From positions 1-36,378 of the forward strand of contig JAHBMJ010001060.1 of NCBI GenBank assembly GCA_018398765.1: DNA of 36,378 bases. The letters are read 5' to 3'. The position numbers were made by a program, and so were the translations under genes. This document shows, one piece after another, positions 32,209 to 36,378 of this stretch (position 1 is the stretch's first letter; each line of letters begins with the position of its first letter). The notes under the pieces were generated by a model, which ran no database searches, was not told the origin of the DNA, and saw only the letters and a program-made list of their open reading frames with translations. This DNA is from Chromera velia (Eukaryota > Sar > Chromeraceae).

Positions 32209-33239
32209 AAGGAGGTCGACGGTTCTGATGCGCTTAGAAAATTTTCTTTTCCTTCTTTTCTTCTCTTTGTCCCCTTCAAGGGCGCGTCTGCTTCTTTTCA
32301 GTGCCGATGGTTTGTCTCATACCTCGGTCCAGCGAGAGAAGGCCGCCACGTTCTCGTACATGCATGCTGTGTTTTTTATAGTTCTTTGAGTAATTTAATG
32401 ATTGTGATCGCATTGTTCAATCCTGTTCTTGTGAATGTGCTTATATATGAACGAAGGACGAGTAAGAAGGTGAAGCAGAGTCAGTAGTGCACAGGCGTTG
32501 TGTTGTTCAGGTCTCCATGCGTGCTTCGAAGTGTGCTTTCCGTCACTGCTTTGTTATGATTGAGGTTAAATGGCGCTAAGCGTTCAGTGGTGGGTTTCGG
32601 CGTACTCGGGGGTGATTCAGTTGTTGCGAGCGCGTTCAAATGCCCTTCTTTCGACTTGTGTCTTTCTCTCTCTCCCCGCTCCCTTTTCATTTGGATGTCG
32701 TATAGCATACAGCAACATTTTAAGTTGCTTATACGCTTTACAGTATGTGGCCATCTACTTTACAAGTTAACTTTAAGTAAAACCAGAGCTTAACCTTCTC
32801 TATGATCACTATACGATATTACTATATTCATATAAGTTGATGTAAGCGATTTGAAATTAAAATTGCATGGTATAGTATGTTACATCTTTATATATCTTTA
32901 GAGGTTGTGTTTAGCGTTGTATGTACGTCTTCTAAGAAACCTTATTATGGTCGATATGGTACTCTTACCAGGACAGTTATCCCTGGTAACTCCAGGCCGG
33001 GCCGGCGCTTACCAGGTGACTTGGATAGTGCCACTATGATAGTGATCTGATTGGATGTACCAGATTGCTGGTGGTGCCCTAGTGGAATACTATTGATCGC
33101 CGTTCTACCGAAAATCGCCCCCTAGCTGCGAGACCGCCCGCTATATAGACCATAACAATCAATCAGCTCTAGAATCAGCTAGACAATCTAAGCTACCCAT
33201 ATTTAAAAAAAAAAAGACGATGATTAATGATCCTATTAA
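32209..33239. other. Intergenic stretch
   Basis: No exon is supported. About 32790-32940 is AT-rich. A perfect 8-bp stem (TTACCAGG...CCTGGTAA) lies at about 32968-32992. Confidence 0.45.
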
Positions 33240-33826
33240 TAGGGATAGCTATCGTATCGATATCGTATCGTATCGTATCGTATCGGTATCGGTATCGAAG
33301 TATTGACTATCGGTTCTTTCTCGAGCGGCCAAGTATCGGTTAGTATCGGCCTGCTTAGAGCTTGTGAAGGACTAGCTAGGTAAGGCGCGTGCCGGACCGG
33401 GCCTTGGTGCTTGAAGACCGGGCGCGGCCGTGGACCCAGTAACATGTATACCATCCCTAACCAGCTCTATGCATAGATGAATGCGGAACCGGCTCCAACG
33501 TGCACTGAATTCAGCCTCAGCGGCCAGAACAACCCGGCTTGGCTTTTAGAGGGAGGTTAGGGGGGGGGTTAGGGGGGCGAAACCCCCCTTATAGTTTGGC
33601 CTTCTTAACGTTTCGGAGCCCATTTTCTAAGTAAAATTGACTCTTTAAAAACATGAGATTTTTACAATAAGTTTACAGTTTTACGAATAATACCGATCAC
33701 CTTAGGTTTTAACCTCGTACGCTAAAAATTTTATGTCAGTATCGAAATTATCGACGATACCCCCTTTTTGGGAACCTTAAATTCCGATACGATACCGATT
33801 CGATACCGATACGATAGCTATCCCTA
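33240..33826. mobile_element. MITE-like element with 20-bp perfect TIRs and TATCG arrays
   Basis: TAGGGATAGCTATCGTATCG at 33240-33259 is exactly inverted at 33807-33826. Inside each end the sequence continues as degenerate (TATCG)n, reading TATCG on the left and CGATA on the right. The 587-bp element has no open frame. The interior has GGTTAGGGGGGGGGTTAGGG and an adjacent GGGGGG-CGAAA-CCCCCC hairpin. Flanks (ATCCTATTAAT left, ATTCCTATATTA right) are similar but not an exact target-site duplication. Confidence 0.75.
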
Positions 33827-34287
33827 AGATTCCTATATTATATGATCTAGCCTATATGATCATGATGATGGTAATGAATGGTTCAAGTCTAAGTTCAAGT
33901 TTAACATTGAAAATTCAAGTTAAGGGCCACTTAGTACACGCTCAAGAACATTATGCGTGCCTAGATGCATGTCTATAGATCGATGCATACGCTCACTATT
34001 AGAGTCACTAATATTTACTAATCACTAATCACTCTAGTATTTGCTAAAATATATGTTGTTCAATCAGCTACTGATGATTTCAGGAATAATTAAGAATACT
34101 TTAATCAATCAGTCTAGACTTTGATATACCTAGCTAGATAATTAAATATAATAATGAGTGAAGCCTCATACTTAGTCTATATACACAGTCTAGACCCGGC
34201 TCCTAGCTAGCTAGCTCTGCTACAGTGAAGGGCGAAGCTCTATGGGTTAAGTTATCAATGTTAAACTAGATGTTAAATCAATGGAAT
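33827..34287. other. AT-rich spacer
   Basis: No exon; it includes the probable 3' flank of the fluoride exporter gene. No AATAAA was seen close to its stop. Confidence 0.45.
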
Positions 34288-35754
34288 TCACAGCAAATGC
34301 CAGAAGACGCTTCCATACAGCAAAATTGCAGGAACAAGAGAAGCAAAAACTGAGGCTGTCCCATAGAAGTAGGCATTCGTCCTTGACAGAGACGACAGCC
34401 CAATCAATTCACCAGCCCATGAAGAGACAGTCGAGAGACAGCCAGAGAAACCAGACACGACATCAAGCAAAATAGAGGCAGCGCGCTCTTCCTCATCAGC
34501 GGTGCCTGTCAGCCACACATCAATCATCACAGTAGCAGACAGCAGCGCTGCATCGATCACCGTTGCCCCCACATTTGCAATGAAAGTCCCCATTGGGAAT
34601 TTCCCTTTGAATCGGGGACGTGTGTTCAATCTTCCGAGCTGCCATCGGAGGGATGCTCCAAAAGGTGCAAACAAACCGGGAAGCCAGTACGTTTTGACAT
34701 TGAAAGGCACGGCATCCCATTTCTGATTCCCCGCGGTCCCTACAACCACGGCTGCCAGACACAAGCTCCACGCACACAGAGAACCCACACCTCCCACAAC
34801 AAGCAGCACTTTGTTGTCCAACCCCTGGACCTCAACAGGCGGTGCTGCTGCTGCTGCTGCTGCTTGAGATTCCTCCCCTCCCTCCCCCTCCTCCTTCTCT
34901 TCCTCTTTCTCATTTGTCCGACTGAGCTGTCCTTCTGCAACCAAGACTGCATCAAGAAAGTCCTCGAAAACGCCGTCCATGGAGGAAAAGGACGAGGAGC
35001 GATGATCATGCAAATGGTGCGGGTGCTGATGATGCGTTTGATGAGACTGCCCCTCTCCATTGTGCACATGGACTTGCTCTTCCCCCCCCGCCCTCCCTCT
35101 CAACAGCTCCTTCCAAGTCGCCCTCCACCTCTCTTTCCTCTCGTCCACCTCGTCCTTTCCTGCCCCACCCCCAAGTTCAGACGAGGATTTCGGTCCGTCC
35201 CCTGTCCCCCTTCCGTTCGTCTCCCTCTCATCACTTGTGGGAGGAGTCGGTTCTTCTTCTTGTTCTTGGTCATCCTCCCGTCGTCTGCAGCTCTCTGCTA
35301 GGAGTTCAAGCATCTCACAGAAGTGCACACCAACCACGAACGAAGCCAGACCGCACCACGTCCCTAGAATCAGGATCACAATCGCACTCCCCACCCGTGC
35401 CCTCACAAGCTCTTCCAAAGCCTGCACCATCCAGGAGGCAAATGTTGTCAGGGACCCACAGAACCCGACAGTCAGACCTATATACACCGAGGGGGCAGTC
35501 AGCCTATGCACATGTCTCTGCCAGGTGATGAGCACCCCCATCAAAAACGACCCCAGTGAGTTACACGCAAGCTCAGGGAACAGAGGCCGCTTGGATATGA
35601 GACCCCGGAAGGCTCCGTGGGAGCCAAACAGAACCCCGAGGCCATCCCTCACAAGAAACCCCAGGATTGCAAACAGGGCAATGAAAGACAAGTCTCGCAG
35701 AACCGTCTCGACGTGCCAAGAAGTGAAACCGCGATGACGGTGATGAGGGCTCAT
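34288..35754 (-). CDS. FEX: Fluoride exporter, CrcB/FEX family, two fused domains
   Basis: An intronless 488-residue ORF from ATG 35754 to TGA 34288-34290. It would export fluoride across the plasma membrane as a channel. In bacteria CrcB (Fluc) is a dimer of one ~125-residue domain; eukaryotic FEX proteins fuse two, as here. N-half (residues ~20-155): FLVRDGLGVLF with Arg36, PELACNSLGSFLMGVL with the conserved Asn65, and GFCGSLTTFASW (97-108). C-half (~312-488): FGASLRWQLGRL with Arg370, PMGTFIANVGAT with Asn394, and GFSGCLSTVSSW (435-446). The C-half has STV where the N-half has TTF, so the halves are not equivalent, as is known for FEX. The two are joined by a ~155-residue hydrophilic linker with E/D-rich runs, a His-rich HHQHPHHLHDH stretch and poly-Ala from a CTG repeat. 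Being intronless sets it apart from its neighbours. Confidence 0.93.
   Translation of the reverse strand: MSPHHRHRGFTSWHVETVLRDLSFIALFAILGFLVRDGLGVLFGSHGAFRGLISKRPLFPELACNSLGSFLMGVLITWQRHVHRLTAPSVYIGLTVGFCGSLTTFASWMVQALEELVRARVGSAIVILILGTWCGLASFVVGVHFCEMLELLAESCRRREDDQEQEEEPTPPTSDERETNGRGTGDGPKSSSELGGGAGKDEVDERKERWRATWKELLRGRAGGEEQVHVHNGEGQSHQTHHQHPHHLHDHRSSSFSSMDGVFEDFLDAVLVAEGQLSRTNEKEEEKEEGEGGEESQAAAAAAAPPVEVQGLDNKVLLVVGGVGSLCAWSLCLAAVVVGTAGNQKWDAVPFNVKTYWLPGLFAPFGASLRWQLGRLNTRPRFKGKFPMGTFIANVGATVIDAALLSATVMIDVWLTGTADEEERAASILLDVVSGFSGCLSTVSSWAGELIGLSSLSRTNAYFYGTASVFASLVPAILLYGSVFWHLL
34843..34863. repeat. (CTG)n trinucleotide run in the FEX linker
   Basis: GCT/CTG repeats encode the poly-Ala of the fluoride exporter linker on the minus strand. 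The run is in frame, so length changes would only alter the linker. Confidence 0.85.
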
Positions 35755-36328
35755 TTTGTCCTGATGTCTCTCCTCACCCGGACCACAAGTGAAGCTCTAG
35801 ACGTCCCGGAAAGACTCACTACCGAGACGGGGGGGGGGCAAAGGAGGCTGACATTGAACTGAAGGAAAGATGCTGCCAGTCTTTCTTGCCCGTCTCCTAC
35901 CCCCAGCACCCTGCAATCATGCCGCAGCAGCTGCACGATAGCTGCATGCACGCGCGCGCTTAATTTTCCGGGCCATGGAGCGCGGAGCACCCATGCATGA
36001 GCACCTCACACCGATACGATTTTTGTTGTGGCTATGGACTACGTACAGTATCGTGCAAGTACGGTGCAACCACTCACTGAGGGTCATTCCACAACACAGC
36101 TGTTCCCCTTATAGGCCCCCTCTTTGCACCCAAGACTGCAAGTGCTGGAGGCGCACTCCTTCCTTCTTTTCCCCGATCGTGACAGCTTCGACCTGTGGCT
36201 GAAGGGGCAGACTGAACTTTCAGACTGCCTGGATACGGGGCGGCTCGATCTATTGACCTTTCCCCTCTGATCTTCGTTCCTGTGCGGACTCTCCGACCCC
36301 TGTGTAGAGAGGACGAGAGCATTGATAG
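35755..36328. promoter_or_regulatory. Possible divergent promoter region
   Basis: About 575 bp between the FEX start (minus) and the ATG at 36329 (plus). No fluoride riboswitch would be expected in a eukaryote and none was recognised. TATA-like sequences are weak (CTTATAGG near 36108). Confidence 0.3.
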
Positions 36329-36378
36329 ATGAGGCTGGGGGTCTGTAGGCAGCTGGTGCTGCTTCTGTCCGTTCTGCA
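36329..36378 (+). CDS. Start of a possible secreted protein, cut by the window end
   Basis: ATG at 36329 followed by RLGVCRQLVLLLSVL to the last base. A short basic start followed by a leucine-rich hydrophobic run is a typical signal peptide beginning. Only 16 codons are visible, so this is tentative. Confidence 0.35.
   Translation, partial: MRLGVCRQLVLLLSVL

Noticed and set aside
34502-35737. Plus-strand open frames across the fluoride exporter
   Set aside because: Shadows of the FEX coding strand, which has recognisable family motifs.

Overview
The window is eukaryotic nuclear DNA. Genes are split by GT-AG introns (about 200-700 nt where I can fix both ends), acceptors are often CTGCAG, there are no operons or ribosome binding sites, and simple repeats are abundant: a 56-bp GA minisatellite, CA/GA and TC/TG compounds, ATGG and TTTC arrays, and a ~70-bp minisatellite. 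Signal peptides, a double-domain fluoride exporter, an ankyrin pseudogene and a CMGC-like kinase exon fit a free-living protist. Repeat style and gene structure suggest an alveolate alga of the chromerid type (Chromera or Vitrella-like). That is inference only; nothing in the window is diagnostic.

Layout. 1-280: GA minisatellite. About 0.95-6.05 kb: fragmentary minus-strand coding signals, namely a two-exon C-terminus, an uninterpreted coding block, the C-terminal part of a protein kinase domain, a small helical ORF and two candidate exons. These may belong to one or several genes and I could not join them safely. 7.36-12.76 kb: a well-resolved minus-strand gene for a ~1,118-residue coiled-coil protein (8 exons, all introns phase 0). 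12.8-16.7 kb: intergenic, with a 1.4-kb degenerate minisatellite. 16.71-20.07 kb: plus-strand gene for a secreted or Golgi-type glycosyltransferase-like protein. 20.1-23.4 kb: intergenic, with a decayed retrotransposon remnant. 23.4-24.5 kb: ~1.1-kb TTTC array. 24.9-26.3 kb: terminal exon and candidate upstream exons of an unidentified minus-strand gene. 27.5-28.0 kb: a foldback repeat element. 28.7-32.2 kb: an ankyrin-repeat pseudogene with several in-frame stops and frameshifts. 33.24-33.83 kb: a MITE-like element with 20-bp perfect terminal inverted repeats. 34.29-35.75 kb: an intronless FEX/CrcB-type fluoride exporter on the minus strand. The window ends in what may be the signal peptide of a divergent plus-strand gene.

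I see no pathway connection between the neighbouring genes. The clearest functional call is the fluoride exporter. The best-supported gene model is the coiled-coil gene, because every exon junction agrees in phase. The most unusual observations are a 22-nt, frame-breaking microexon candidate inside that gene, two probably undescribed inverted-repeat elements, and the pattern of stops in the ankyrin locus. No tRNA, rRNA or CRISPR was found.
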